This document shows positions 1-7,939 of a stretch of DNA of 64,000 nucleotides, piece after piece (within the stretch, counting starts at the first letter, position 1; the number at the start of each line of letters is the position of its first letter). Source of the DNA: CAYHCE01 sp964355015. Lineage in GTDB: Bacteria; Cyanobacteriota; Cyanobacteriia; PCC-6307; Cyanobiaceae. The DNA is taken from contig CAYHCE010000003.1 in assembly GCA_964355015.1 (NCBI GenBank), positions 62,001-126,000 on the forward strand, written 5' to 3'. Below the pieces are notes generated by a model. It was not told the origin of the DNA. It did no database searches and saw only the letters and a program-made list of their open reading frames with translations. A program made the translations under genes and the position numbers.

Positions 1-55
1 GGGAGCGGTCGTCCGCGATTTGATGCTCGACCCGATCGATCTGATACTGATGCAC
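1..55 (-). CDS. rpoA: RNA polymerase alpha subunit, N-terminal fragment (cut by window edge)
   Basis: Reading the minus strand from a GTG at 55 gives VHQYQIDRVEHQIADDRS, which matches the usual start of cyanobacterial RNA polymerase alpha (family pattern MLQYQIDR-EH). Only 18 codons lie inside the window. The alpha subunit N-terminal domain dimerises and nucleates core polymerase assembly. Its position directly after rpsK is the conserved order of the alpha operon, and the 50-nt gap to the rpsK stop fits co-transcription. The GTG start is chosen because it aligns with the family methionine. Confidence 0.85.
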   Translation of the reverse strand, partial: MHQYQIDRVEHQIADDRS

Positions 56-105
56 GGCCTGAAGGTGGTGAAGAGGAACGCCCGGGGGCTGTAAAGAAAG
101 AGGAC

Positions 106-498
106 TCAGACCCGCCGGCGCTTGGAACGGCGACAGCCGTTGTGGGGCAGAGGCGTGACATCGCGGATCAGGGTGATCTCCAGGCCGGACACCTGCAGAG
201 CCCGGATCGCGGTTTCACGCCCCGAGCCTGGCCCGCGGACCAGCACCTCGATCTGCCGCATGCCCTGCTCCAGTGCCCGGCGGGCGGCGGCCTCCGCCGC
301 CGTCTGAGCGGCGAAGGGGGTTCCCTTGCGGGCACCCTTGAAGCCGCTGGCGCCGGCAGACGACCAGGAGATCACCTCGCCCGCCGTGTCGGTGATCGAC
401 ACGATGGTGTTGTTGAAGGTGCTCTGGATGTGCGCCACACCGTTGGGCACATTGCGCTTGGTTTTCTTCGCGCCGGTTTTCTTGGCTGGCTTCGCCAT
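106..498 (-). CDS. rpsK: 30S ribosomal protein S11 (intact copy)
   Basis: This 130-residue protein is full length for S11, which sits on the platform of the small subunit near the mRNA exit and contacts 16S rRNA. It has the lysine-rich N-terminus, the HIQSTFNNTIVSITD strand region and the family C-terminus ending CRRSKRRRV. It is the operon-distal copy of S11: the 763-bp tandem repeat starts inside its last codons, so only this copy keeps the native C-terminal tail and the native junction to rpoA. This is the copy expected to make functional S11. Confidence 0.95.
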   Translation of the reverse strand: MAKPAKKTGAKKTKRNVPNGVAHIQSTFNNTIVSITDTAGEVISWSSAGASGFKGARKGTPFAAQTAAEAAARRALEQGMRQIEVLVRGPGSGRETAIRALQVSGLEITLIRDVTPLPHNGCRRSKRRRV

Positions 499-883
499 GG
501 ACAGGGGCCTGATGGGGTAGGGGAGTGGAGGGCCTTAGCGCCACTGGGGCGGTTCAGCGGGCGGCTTACTTCTTCTTGCCGGCCACGGTCTTGCGGGCGC
601 CGCGACGGGTGCGGGCATTGGTGCGGGTGCGCTGGCCGCGCACGGGCAGGCCCATGCGGTGGCGGCGGCCCCTCACGCAGCCGATGTCCTGAAGGCGCTT
701 GAGGGCCATGCCTTCCTGGCGTCGCAGGTCGCCCTCGAGGGTGAAGCCCTCGGCGGCCGCCCGCAGCTTCTGCACGTCGGCGTCATCGAGATCCTTGACG
801 CGCGTATCAGGGTTGACGCCCGTTTTGGCCAGAATCTTCTGGGCACGGGTCAACCCGATGCCGTACACGTAAGTGAGAGAAAT
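121..883. repeat. Tandem duplication of 763 bp, left unit
   Basis: Bases 121-883 recur head to tail as 884-1646. The encoded proteins are identical and I see no differences between units. The unit runs from the last codons of rpsK to codon 17 of rpsM. The join shares only the two bases CT (121-122, 884-885, 1647-1648), so this is a microhomology or illegitimate junction rather than recombination between long repeats. It is either a very recent duplication or an assembly product. Confidence 0.9.
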
Positions 884-1261
884 CTTGGAACGGCGACAGC
901 CGTTGTGGGGCAGAGGCGTGACATCGCGGATCAGGGTGATCTCCAGGCCGGACACCTGCAGAGCCCGGATCGCGGTTTCACGCCCCGAGCCTGGCCCGCG
1001 GACCAGCACCTCGATCTGCCGCATGCCCTGCTCCAGTGCCCGGCGGGCGGCGGCCTCCGCCGCCGTCTGAGCGGCGAAGGGGGTTCCCTTGCGGGCACCC
1101 TTGAAGCCGCTGGCGCCGGCAGACGACCAGGAGATCACCTCGCCCGCCGTGTCGGTGATCGACACGATGGTGTTGTTGAAGGTGCTCTGGATGTGCGCCA
1201 CACCGTTGGGCACATTGCGCTTGGTTTTCTTCGCGCCGGTTTTCTTGGCTGGCTTCGCCAT
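566..1261 (-). CDS. S11-S13 in-frame fusion created by tandem duplication
   Basis: This open frame of 231 residues consists of S11 residues 1-126, without the terminal RRRV, joined directly to S13 from residue 17 (ISLTYVYGIG) to its natural end. The joint is near base 885. The frame stays open by chance across the 2-bp microhomology. The sequence upstream of its ATG matches that of intact rpsK, so it would be translated if transcribed. S11 and S13 occupy different places in the 30S subunit (platform and head), so a fusion is unlikely to assemble normally. I regard it as a by-product of duplication or an assembly error, not a working gene. Confidence 0.7.
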   Translation of the reverse strand: MAKPAKKTGAKKTKRNVPNGVAHIQSTFNNTIVSITDTAGEVISWSSAGASGFKGARKGTPFAAQTAAEAAARRALEQGMRQIEVLVRGPGSGRETAIRALQVSGLEITLIRDVTPLPHNGCRRSKISLTYVYGIGLTRAQKILAKTGVNPDTRVKDLDDADVQKLRAAAEGFTLEGDLRRQEGMALKRLQDIGCVRGRRHRMGLPVRGQRTRTNARTRRGARKTVAGKKK

Positions 1262-1646
1262 GGACAGGGGCCTGATGGGGTAGGGGAGTGGAGGGCCTTA
1301 GCGCCACTGGGGCGGTTCAGCGGGCGGCTTACTTCTTCTTGCCGGCCACGGTCTTGCGGGCGCCGCGACGGGTGCGGGCATTGGTGCGGGTGCGCTGGCC
1401 GCGCACGGGCAGGCCCATGCGGTGGCGGCGGCCCCTCACGCAGCCGATGTCCTGAAGGCGCTTGAGGGCCATGCCTTCCTGGCGTCGCAGGTCGCCCTCG
1501 AGGGTGAAGCCCTCGGCGGCCGCCCGCAGCTTCTGCACGTCGGCGTCATCGAGATCCTTGACGCGCGTATCAGGGTTGACGCCCGTTTTGGCCAGAATCT
1601 TCTGGGCACGGGTCAACCCGATGCCGTACACGTAAGTGAGAGAAAT
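884..1646. repeat. Tandem duplication of 763 bp, right unit
   Basis: This is the second unit of the direct repeat. It contains the 5' 126 codons of the fused rpsK and most of intact rpsM. The right edge continues into the native 5' end of rpsM, and the left edge is the novel joint that fuses S11 to S13. Confidence 0.9.
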
Positions 1647-1694
1647 CTCGACCCTCTTGTCGCGAGGGATATCGACACCGGCAATCCGAGCCAC
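1329..1694 (-). CDS. rpsM: 30S ribosomal protein S13 (intact copy)
   Basis: The 121-residue S13 is complete. It has the MARIAGVDIPRDKRVEISLT start, the helix-two-turns-helix core and a basic C-terminal tail ending KKK. S13 lies in the 30S head and contacts the P-site tRNA and the 50S subunit through bridges. It follows rpmJ by 97 nt, as in the standard spc/alpha order. A second, 5'-truncated S13 sequence forms the 3' part of the fusion gene just downstream. Confidence 0.95.
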   Translation of the reverse strand: MARIAGVDIPRDKRVEISLTYVYGIGLTRAQKILAKTGVNPDTRVKDLDDADVQKLRAAAEGFTLEGDLRRQEGMALKRLQDIGCVRGRRHRMGLPVRGQRTRTNARTRRGARKTVAGKKK

Positions 1695-1791
1695 GAAGGA
1701 AACGATTCAGTTGGGCAGAGGGGGGAGCCAGGCCGGTTGGCCGGGCGGTGCGCCCCGGGGGGCGCACAGGAGGGAAGAGTCAGCGGGCAGT

Positions 1792-1905
1792 TCAGCCTTG
1801 GCGCTGCTTGTGCTTGGGATTGGTGCAGATCACCATCACCCGGCCGTGGCGGCGGATCACCCGGCATTTGTCGCACATCTTCTTGACTGAGGCACGCACC
1901 TTCAT
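1792..1905 (-). CDS. rpmJ: 50S ribosomal protein L36
   Basis: This small gene encodes 37 residues, MKVRASVKKMCDKC followed by VIRRHGRVMVIC and a basic end. The CxxC, then Cys and His, form the zinc ribbon typical of the C+ form of L36. L36 is a late-assembling 50S protein. The length is normal and the position between adk and rpsM is conserved. The start is the only ATG before the motif. Confidence 0.95.
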   Translation of the reverse strand: MKVRASVKKMCDKCRVIRRHGRVMVICTNPKHKQRQG

Positions 1906-1951
1906 GGGCGGTGGCTCTCCATTTTTGCAAACAGCCACCGTATCACAGGGG

Positions 1952-2500
1952 TCAACCCAGACAGGTGCTGATCCGCTCGGCGATGGCCTCGACGCTGCCG
2001 TCTGCCTCCACGTTCCGTAGCAGACCCCGATCGCGGTAGTAGGCGATCAGGGGTGCCGTCTGCAGTCGGTACACCTCAAGGCGGTTACGGATCACCGCTT
2101 CGTTGTCGTCCTCGCGTCCGCGGGCGAGCAGGCGCTGGATCAGGATGTCGTCGTCGAGCTCCAGCAGCAGCACGTGCCGGATCTGCTGCTGGAGCTCGTC
2201 GAGCAGACTGTTGAGGGCTTCGGCCTGGGTCAGATTCCTGGGGAATCCATCCAGCAGCCAGCCGCCGTCGTGGGCTTCGAGGCGGCCACGCACGATCGCC
2301 AGCACCAGCGCGTCGCTCACGAGCTCGCCCCGGGCCATCACGGCCTGGGCCTCCTGGCCCAGGGGGGTGCCCGCCTCCACCTCGGCACGGAGCAGATCAC
2401 CGGTGGAGAGGTGGAGCAGGCCACGGCGGCTCGCCAGCTGCTGGGCCTGGGTTCCCTTGCCTGCTCCGGGAGGGCCGAGGAAGAGAAGGCGGTCGTTCAT
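1952..2500 (-). CDS. adk: Adenylate kinase, short form
   Basis: The 182-residue enzyme converts ATP and AMP to two ADP in the cytosol. The P-loop GPPGAGKGT is at residues 9-17, followed by the STGDLLR AMP-binding segment and the DGFPRN motif. The long zinc-type LID insertion is absent; the region after LLARGRED is short, as in cyanobacterial short-form enzymes. It lies between secY and rpmJ, the usual spc operon position, 59 nt after secY. Confidence 0.94.
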   Translation of the reverse strand: MNDRLLFLGPPGAGKGTQAQQLASRRGLLHLSTGDLLRAEVEAGTPLGQEAQAVMARGELVSDALVLAIVRGRLEAHDGGWLLDGFPRNLTQAEALNSLLDELQQQIRHVLLLELDDDILIQRLLARGREDDNEAVIRNRLEVYRLQTAPLIAYYRDRGLLRNVEADGSVEAIAERISTCLG

Positions 2501-2559
2501 GGGCTCGAAGGAGGCGGCCTGTGCCGCGGGTAGGAGTGACGAGGAACCGGACGGACGGG

Positions 2560-3879
2560 CTACTGGCGCACCATGCCCTCATAGCGCTGGGAGATCACGT
2601 AGGTCTGGACCTGCTTGGCGGTGTCGATCGCCACGCCGACCAGGATCAGCAGCGAGGTGGCGCCCAGACCCTGGAAGGTGCGCACCTGGGTGGCTCCCTC
2701 CACGGCCGAGGGGATGATGGCCACGGCGCCGAGGAAGAAGCCCCCCAGCAGGGTGAGCCGGTTCTGCACCCCGATCAGATAGGTGGCCGTGGCCGAGCCC
2801 GGCCGCACGCCGGGGATGGCCACGCCGCTCCGTTTGAGGTTCGTGGCGATGTCGATCGGGTTGACCGTGAGCGATGCGTAGAAGAGCGAGAAGCCGAGGA
2901 TCAGCGCGAAGTACACCAGGGCGTAGAGCCAGGGGGTGCTGCTGTTGGGATTGAGGTAGCCCGACAGCTGGATCAGCCAGGGGGAGCGGGTGATGTTGGC
3001 GATCGTGAGCGGCAGGAACAGCACCGCCGAGGCGAAGATGATCGGCATCACGCCACCGGCGTTCAGTTTCAGCGGCAGGTAGCTCTGGCGGGAGGCGAGG
3101 ACGTTGGCCTGCCCCACCTGGCGCTTGGCGCTCACGATCGGGATCCGCCGGCTGCCTTCCTGCACGAAGATGATCCCCACGATCGTGACCAGGAAGATCA
3201 GCACCAGGATCACGATGCCGCCGATGGTGGCCCTGTCGCCGCTCTCGGCCAGTTTCACGGTGGAGCCCAGGGCCCGCGGCAGGGTCGCCACGATGTTCAG
3301 GAAGATCACCAGAGACGCCCCCTGGCCGATCCCCCGTTCGGTGATCACCTCGCTCATCCACATCACCACCATCGAGCCCGTCACCAGGGCGAGAGTGGTC
3401 TGGATCACGAACACGGGTTCCGAGATTCCCGGCAGGGCGTACTGGCGCAGGATCAGGGCGAACACCGTGCTCTGCAGCACACCCCAGCCCAGGGCCACGT
3501 AACGGGTGATCTGGGCGATCTTGCGGCGGCCTGCCTCCCCCTCGTTCTTCTGGAGATCCTCCAGCTGGGGCACGGCCGCGGTGAGCAGTTGCAGGATGAT
3601 CGAGGCGTTGATGAACGGCAGGATGCCCAGGGCGAACACGCCCAGGGTGGAGATGCCGCCGCCGGTGAAGATGTCGAGGAAGCCGATCAGCTGGCCGCCG
3701 CGCTGGATGAAGTCCTGGAAGGCCACACGGTCGATGCCGGGCACGGGGATGTAGATCCCGAGGCGCACCAGCAGCAGCAGGCCGAGAGTGGTGAGCACCC
3801 GGTCCCTCAGTCCCTTGGACTGGACCAGCTGGGTGAGGATTTCACCGGCACTGGGGTTGCGCCCCCGGCTGACGAGCAT
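2560..3879 (-). CDS. secY: Preprotein translocase subunit SecY
   Basis: This is the channel-forming subunit of the Sec translocase in the plasma and thylakoid membranes. The chosen start, MLVSRGRNPSAGEILTQLVQ, gives 439 residues, the usual cyanobacterial length, with about ten hydrophobic helices and the PGID and ILPFINASI motifs. An upstream ATG at 4008 would add 43 proline- and arginine-rich residues unlike the family, and I rejected it. The 147-nt space after rplO is the largest in this part of the operon. Confidence 0.95.
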   Translation of the reverse strand: MLVSRGRNPSAGEILTQLVQSKGLRDRVLTTLGLLLLVRLGIYIPVPGIDRVAFQDFIQRGGQLIGFLDIFTGGGISTLGVFALGILPFINASIILQLLTAAVPQLEDLQKNEGEAGRRKIAQITRYVALGWGVLQSTVFALILRQYALPGISEPVFVIQTTLALVTGSMVVMWMSEVITERGIGQGASLVIFLNIVATLPRALGSTVKLAESGDRATIGGIVILVLIFLVTIVGIIFVQEGSRRIPIVSAKRQVGQANVLASRQSYLPLKLNAGGVMPIIFASAVLFLPLTIANITRSPWLIQLSGYLNPNSSTPWLYALVYFALILGFSLFYASLTVNPIDIATNLKRSGVAIPGVRPGSATATYLIGVQNRLTLLGGFFLGAVAIIPSAVEGATQVRTFQGLGATSLLILVGVAIDTAKQVQTYVISQRYEGMVRQ

Positions 3880-4026
3880 GGTGAGAACGGACGAAGGGGT
3901 GGCAGGCGGGAAGGGGGCAGGAACGGAAAAGCCGCCCGCACGGCCGATGGACGGCGGCAGGCGGCTCAACCTACGCCTCAGCCCCGGCCGGAGCCCGGAC
4001 TGCGGCAAGGGCTCCGGCGTTGCCGA

Positions 4027-4479
4027 TCAGGCGATCAGCTCGCAGGTACCACCGGCCGCCTCGATCTTGGCGCGGGCCGAGGCCGTGAAGGCGGCGGCCT
4101 GCACGGTGAGCTTCACGCTCAGATCGCCGTTGCCGAGGATCTTGAGCGGATGCTTGGGGCTGGTGACGAGGCCTTCCCTGACGAGTGAATCCAGACTCAC
4201 GGTGCTGCCGGCCACCAGGGCGTCGAGCCTGGCCACGTTCAGCACGGTGAAGTGCTTCGGATTGACCAGCGGGAAGTGCTTGAGCTTGGGGATCCGGCGG
4301 TAGAGGGGCATCTGACCACCCTCGAAACCGGGTCGGGTGGGGCTGCCGGAGCGGGACTTCTGACCGCGCATGCCGAAACCGCAGCTGGCGCCCTGGCCGG
4401 CGGCGATGCCGCGGCCCTTGCGCAGCTTGCGACGTCGGGAGCCCGCCTGGGGCTTGAGGGTACTGAGTGAGAGGGTCAT
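4027..4479 (-). CDS. rplO: 50S ribosomal protein L15
   Basis: The 150-residue L15 has the glycine/arginine-rich N-terminal extension (SRRRKLRKGRGIAAGQG, GFGMRGQKSRSG) that threads into 23S rRNA, and then a globular C-terminal domain. It starts 8 nt after rpsE. There is no rpmD (L30) between rpsE and rplO, which is normal for cyanobacteria. Confidence 0.95.
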   Translation of the reverse strand: MTLSLSTLKPQAGSRRRKLRKGRGIAAGQGASCGFGMRGQKSRSGSPTRPGFEGGQMPLYRRIPKLKHFPLVNPKHFTVLNVARLDALVAGSTVSLDSLVREGLVTSPKHPLKILGNGDLSVKLTVQAAAFTASARAKIEAAGGTCELIA

Positions 4480-4487
4480 GGGAGGGC

Positions 4488-5165
4488 TCAGGAGTAGATC
4501 TGCTCGAGGGAGATGCCCCGCTCCTTGGCGGTCTCCTTGTGGGTGCGCAGGGACTGCAGCGCCTGGATGGCGGCGCGGGCATTGTTGAGAGGGGTCTTGC
4601 TGCCCAGACGCTTGGCCAGCACGTTCTTGATGCCGGCCAGTTCCAGCACCGTGCGAATCGAACCGCCCGCGATCACGCCCGTACCGGGGGCGGCGGGACG
4701 CATCAGCACACTGGCGGCGCCGTCGGCGCCCCGGCTGTCGGTGGGGATGGAACTGGTGCGGGTGAGGGGCACCTTGACAAGGTGTTTCTTGCCATCGGCC
4801 ACGCCCTTGCGGACGGCGCCGATCACGTCGCCGGCCTTGCCGACGCCCACTCCCACCTGGCCGCGCTCGTTACCGACCACGACGATGGCGCGGAAGCTCA
4901 TCTTCTTGCCGCCCTTGACGGTCTTGGAGACCCTGCGGATCTGCACAACCCTCTCCTGCCATTCGGAGTCGCGTTCCTGTCCGCGGCGATTGTCGCCGCG
5001 ACGGCCACCGCCGCCGCGGCGGTCGCCACCGCCGCCGGCCTTGCCGTCACCCCGGCCGCCGCCGCCGCTGCTGCCCCGACGTTCCTGCTGGCTTTCGGCC
5101 GCCGCGGGAACATCGGCCGCCGAAGGGATGTCGCTGGACTGGATCTGTTCGTTGGTTTCGGTCAT
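4488..5165 (-). CDS. rpsE: 30S ribosomal protein S5 with Gly/Arg-rich N-terminal extension
   Basis: S5 shapes the mRNA entry side of the 30S subunit and affects decoding fidelity. Family sequence begins near residue 60 (ERVVQIRRVSKTVKGGKKM) and runs to the end, with the VGVGVGKAGDV and NVLAKRLGS motifs. The first 60 residues are low complexity, rich in Gly, Arg and Asp. That makes the protein 225 residues, longer than the roughly 165 of enterobacterial S5. Such extensions are common in picocyanobacteria. It follows rplR by 13 nt. Confidence 0.95.
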   Translation of the reverse strand: MTETNEQIQSSDIPSAADVPAAAESQQERRGSSGGGGRGDGKAGGGGDRRGGGGRRGDNRRGQERDSEWQERVVQIRRVSKTVKGGKKMSFRAIVVVGNERGQVGVGVGKAGDVIGAVRKGVADGKKHLVKVPLTRTSSIPTDSRGADGAASVLMRPAAPGTGVIAGGSIRTVLELAGIKNVLAKRLGSKTPLNNARAAIQALQSLRTHKETAKERGISLEQIYS

Positions 5166-5178
5166 GGTTGGAGCCGGT

Positions 5179-5544
5179 TCAGAACTGAAGGCCCGCTTCC
5201 CGGGCGGCGTCGGCGAGGGCCTTCACCCGGCCGTGGTACAGGTTGCCACCGCGATCGAAGACCACCTGCTGGATGCCCTTGGCGATGGCGCGGTGGGCCA
5301 GCAACTGACCCACCGCCACGGAGGCGTCGCAGCTGGCACTGGATTCGAGGCTGGTGCGCAGATCCTTGTCGAGGGTGGAGGCCGCGCAGAGGGTGGTCTG
5401 GGCGGCGTCGTCGATGACCTGGGCGTAGATGTGGTTGTTGGAGCGGAACACGGCCAGGCGCGGACGCTCGGAGGTGCCGTGAAGATGGCGACGCAGGCGG
5501 CGGTGACGCTTCTGAGTCTGCTGTTTTCGGGAAAGGGAGGACAT
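5179..5544 (-). CDS. rplR: 50S ribosomal protein L18
   Basis: The 121-residue L18 binds 5S rRNA in the central protuberance. It shows the RHRRLRRHLHGTSERPRLAVFRSNNHIYAQ core (split across the N-terminal third) and the conserved end with VKALADAAREAGLQF. Length and position between rplF and rpsE are standard, with a 29-nt gap from rplF. Confidence 0.95.
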   Translation of the reverse strand: MSSLSRKQQTQKRHRRLRRHLHGTSERPRLAVFRSNNHIYAQVIDDAAQTTLCAASTLDKDLRTSLESSASCDASVAVGQLLAHRAIAKGIQQVVFDRGGNLYHGRVKALADAAREAGLQF

Positions 5545-5573
5545 GGCAGTACAGGGGGGGAGTCAGGCAGGCC

Positions 5574-6113
5574 TCATTTCTTACCGGTCTTGCCGGCCTT
5601 GCGCAGGATGCGCTCGCCCTCGTACTTGATGCCCTTGCCCTTGTAGGGCTCGGGAGGACGGATGGCGCGGATCTTGGCGGCTTCGTTGCCCACCAGTTCC
5701 TTGTCGGCCCCGGAGACCAGCACCTGGGTGTTGCTCTCCACCGAGAAGGTGACACCCGAGGGCGGATCCACCTCCACCGGGTGGCTGTAGCCGGCGGAGA
5801 CCACCAGCTTGCTGCCCTGGACCTGGGCGCGGTAGCCCACCCCCACAATCTCCAGCTTGCGGGTGAAGCCCTTGCTCACGCCCTCCACCATGTTGGCCAC
5901 GAGGGTGCGGCAGAGGCCGTGACGCTCCCGGGAACGGCGAGTGCCGTCAGCTGCCGCCACCAGCAGGGTGTTCTCCTCCTGGCTGAGCACCACGCCCTCG
6001 GGCAGGGTGCGGCTGAGTTCGCCCTTCGGGCCCTTCACCGTCACCGCCAGTCCCGCCAGGGTGACGCTCACCTTGTCGGGGATGGGGATCGGCGCTTTAC
6101 CAATACGAGACAT
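5574..6113 (-). CDS. rplF: 50S ribosomal protein L6
   Basis: The 179-residue L6 starts MSRIGKAPIPIPDKV and contains both L6 repeats, ending PYKGKGIKYEGE and a lysine-rich tail. It sits near the sarcin-ricin loop of 23S rRNA. It begins 15 nt after rpsH. Confidence 0.95.
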   Translation of the reverse strand: MSRIGKAPIPIPDKVSVTLAGLAVTVKGPKGELSRTLPEGVVLSQEENTLLVAAADGTRRSRERHGLCRTLVANMVEGVSKGFTRKLEIVGVGYRAQVQGSKLVVSAGYSHPVEVDPPSGVTFSVESNTQVLVSGADKELVGNEAAKIRAIRPPEPYKGKGIKYEGERILRKAGKTGKK

Positions 6114-6128
6114 GGATCGACTCCCTGA

Positions 6129-6530
6129 TCAGTAGATGTAGCAAAGCACTTCGCCGCCCACGCCCTGCTTGCGGGCGTCCCGGTCGCTCATCACACCCTT
6201 GGAGGTGGAGATGATCGCCACTCCGAGGCCGCCAAGCACCTTGGGGAGCTGACGGGTGTTCTTGTAGATCCGCAGACCGGGTTTGCTCACCCGCTGCACG
6301 GAGCGGATGGTGGGCTGGCGATGCTTGCCGCTGTACTTCAGCTCGAGCACCAGGTGCCGCTGCACCCCTTCGCCCTCTTCGCTGATCTCGGCGATGAAGC
6401 CTTCCTGCTGGAGCACCTTGGCGATGCTGTGGGAGAGGCGGGAGGCAGGCACCCTGGTGGTCTGGTGCTTCTTCTCACTCGCATTGCGGATGCGGGTGAG
6501 CATGTCGGAAATCGGGTCGTGATTGGCCAT
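6129..6530 (-). CDS. rpsH: 30S ribosomal protein S8
   Basis: The 133-residue S8 begins MANHDPISDMLTRIRNA and ends with the signature STSKGVMSDRDARKQGVGGE region. It binds the central domain of 16S rRNA. rpsN is missing between rplE and rpsH, the normal cyanobacterial arrangement; S14 is encoded elsewhere. Confidence 0.95.
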   Translation of the reverse strand: MANHDPISDMLTRIRNASEKKHQTTRVPASRLSHSIAKVLQQEGFIAEISEEGEGVQRHLVLELKYSGKHRQPTIRSVQRVSKPGLRIYKNTRQLPKVLGGLGVAIISTSKGVMSDRDARKQGVGGEVLCYIY

Positions 6531-6549
6531 GGTTGGGTCCGAGGAGGGC

Positions 6550-7089
6550 TCAGTTGCTGCGGAACGGCATTCCCATCTCGCGGAGGAGGGCCCGGCCCTC
6601 TTCGTCGTTGCGGGCGCTGGTCACGATGGTGATGTCCATGCCACGGATGGCGTCGATCCTGTCGTAGGAGATTTCGGGAAAGATGATCTGTTCCCGCACC
6701 CCCAGGGTGTAATTCCCCCGTCCGTCGAAGCTTTTCGGGCTGACGCCGCGGAAGTCGCGGATGCGCGGCAGCGCCAGGTGGATCAGGCGCTCGAGGAAGG
6801 CGTACATCCGTTCACCGCGCAGGGTGACGGCCACTCCGATCGGCATGCCCTGGCGGATCTTGAAGCCGGCGATGGCCTTCTTTGCCCGGGTCACCACCAC
6901 CTTCTGGCCGGTGATCGTGGCCATCTCCGCGATCGAGGCTTCGAGAGCCTTGGCGTTCTGGGCGGCTTCCCCGAGACCCCGGTTGACGGTGACTTTCACC
7001 ACCTTGGGGACTTCGTGAATGTTCGAGAGACTGAGATCCTTGAGCAGCTTGGGCTGGATCGTCTCCCGGTAGCGCTGTTTCAGTGACAT
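6550..7089 (-). CDS. rplE: 50S ribosomal protein L5
   Basis: The 179-residue L5 starts MSLKQRYRETIQPKLLKDL and has the GQKVVVTRAKKAIAGFKIR stretch and the RGMDITIVTSA motif. L5 binds 5S rRNA and contacts P-site tRNA. The 114-nt gap between rplX and this gene is unusually wide for the cluster. I see no gene in it. Confidence 0.95.
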   Translation of the reverse strand: MSLKQRYRETIQPKLLKDLSLSNIHEVPKVVKVTVNRGLGEAAQNAKALEASIAEMATITGQKVVVTRAKKAIAGFKIRQGMPIGVAVTLRGERMYAFLERLIHLALPRIRDFRGVSPKSFDGRGNYTLGVREQIIFPEISYDRIDAIRGMDITIVTSARNDEEGRALLREMGMPFRSN

Positions 7090-7203
7090 GACGGGGGTGG
7101 GGGAGTGCGCTTCTGGGCTGGGTCAGAAGGCGGAGAGGAGGGAACGGCTGAACTCGGGCATGGAGGCGTTGCGGTGCCGGCAGCGGATGGCGCAGCCCGG
7201 TGA

Positions 7204-7560
7204 TCAGTCGAGCAGCTCACCGGTCTTCTTGAGGCGGCGTTTCTTGGTGCCGTCTTCCTGAAGCACAAGTTCCACGCGGCTGCGCACGTTCTGGCTGGTG
7301 GAGAAGAGCATCACGTTCGAGGCGTGCACGGAGGCCTCCTCGGTGACGATGCGGCCGCTCTCCCCTTCCTGGGTGGGTTTGACGTGGCGGGTGCGCAGGT
7401 TGATGGCCTGCACGATCACGCGATTCTCGTTGGGCAGGGTGCGCAGGACCTCACCGGTCTTGCCTTTGTCCTTGCCGGCGATCAGCTGGACGGTGTCGCC
7501 CTTGCGGATCCGCATCTTGACCCGCTCGACGGGCCTGGGTCTTGGGGTGGCTGTGGCCAT
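7204..7560 (-). CDS. rplX: 50S ribosomal protein L24
   Basis: The 118-residue L24 carries a KOW motif (KGDTVQLIAGKDKGKTGEV) and initiates 50S assembly. The ATG at 7560 follows the rplN stop by a single base. An internal ATG at residue 16 (MRIRKGD) aligns better with short homologs, so the real start may be 45 nt downstream. Confidence 0.93.
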   Translation of the reverse strand: MATATPRPRPVERVKMRIRKGDTVQLIAGKDKGKTGEVLRTLPNENRVIVQAINLRTRHVKPTQEGESGRIVTEEASVHASNVMLFSTSQNVRSRVELVLQEDGTKKRRLKKTGELLD

Positions 7561-7561
7561 C

Positions 7562-7927
7562 TCAGATCACCTCCGGGGCGAGGGACACGATCTTGGTGAA
7601 GTTGCGCTCCCGCAGCTCCCGGGCGACAGGACCGAAGACGCGGGTGCCCTTGGGGTTGTTGTCGTTGCCGAGGATCACGGCGGCGTTGTCGTCGAAGCGG
7701 ATCGCGTTGCCGGTGTCCCGGCGCAGCGTGGCCCGGGTGCGCACCACCACGGCCTTGACCACATCCGACTTCTTGACGCCCATGTTGGGCATGGCGTCCT
7801 TGACGGCGGCCACGATCACATCGCCCACGTGGGCGTAGCGACGGTTCGTGCCCAGCACCCGAATGCACTGGATGCGCTTGGCGCCGCTGTTGTCGGCGAC
7901 GTTGAGGAAGGTTTCCTGCTGAATCAT
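7562..7927 (-). CDS. rplN: 50S ribosomal protein L14
   Basis: The 121-residue L14 starts MIQQETFLNVADNSGAKR and is full length. It lies at the subunit interface. Spacing of 12 nt from rpsQ and 1 nt to rplX suggests translational coupling. Confidence 0.96.
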   Translation of the reverse strand: MIQQETFLNVADNSGAKRIQCIRVLGTNRRYAHVGDVIVAAVKDAMPNMGVKKSDVVKAVVVRTRATLRRDTGNAIRFDDNAAVILGNDNNPKGTRVFGPVARELRERNFTKIVSLAPEVI

Positions 7928-7939
7928 GGTGGGATCTCC

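Noticed and set aside
2..94. Plus-strand open frame of 30 codons at the left edge
   Set aside because: It is the complement of the rpoA start, whose minus-strand translation is recognisable.
3880..4008. N-terminal extension of SecY by 43 residues
   Set aside because: The added residues are proline- and arginine-rich and unlike the family; the internal ATG matches known SecY starts.
2521..4188. Long plus-strand open frame (555 codons) opposite secY
   Set aside because: It is antisense to a clear SecY gene; its composition (His, Gln, Asp repeats) is the usual GC-rich shadow pattern.
6531..6549. Missing rpsN between rplE and rpsH, and missing rpmD after rpsE
   Set aside because: These absences are normal for cyanobacterial ribosomal clusters and do not indicate deletion.
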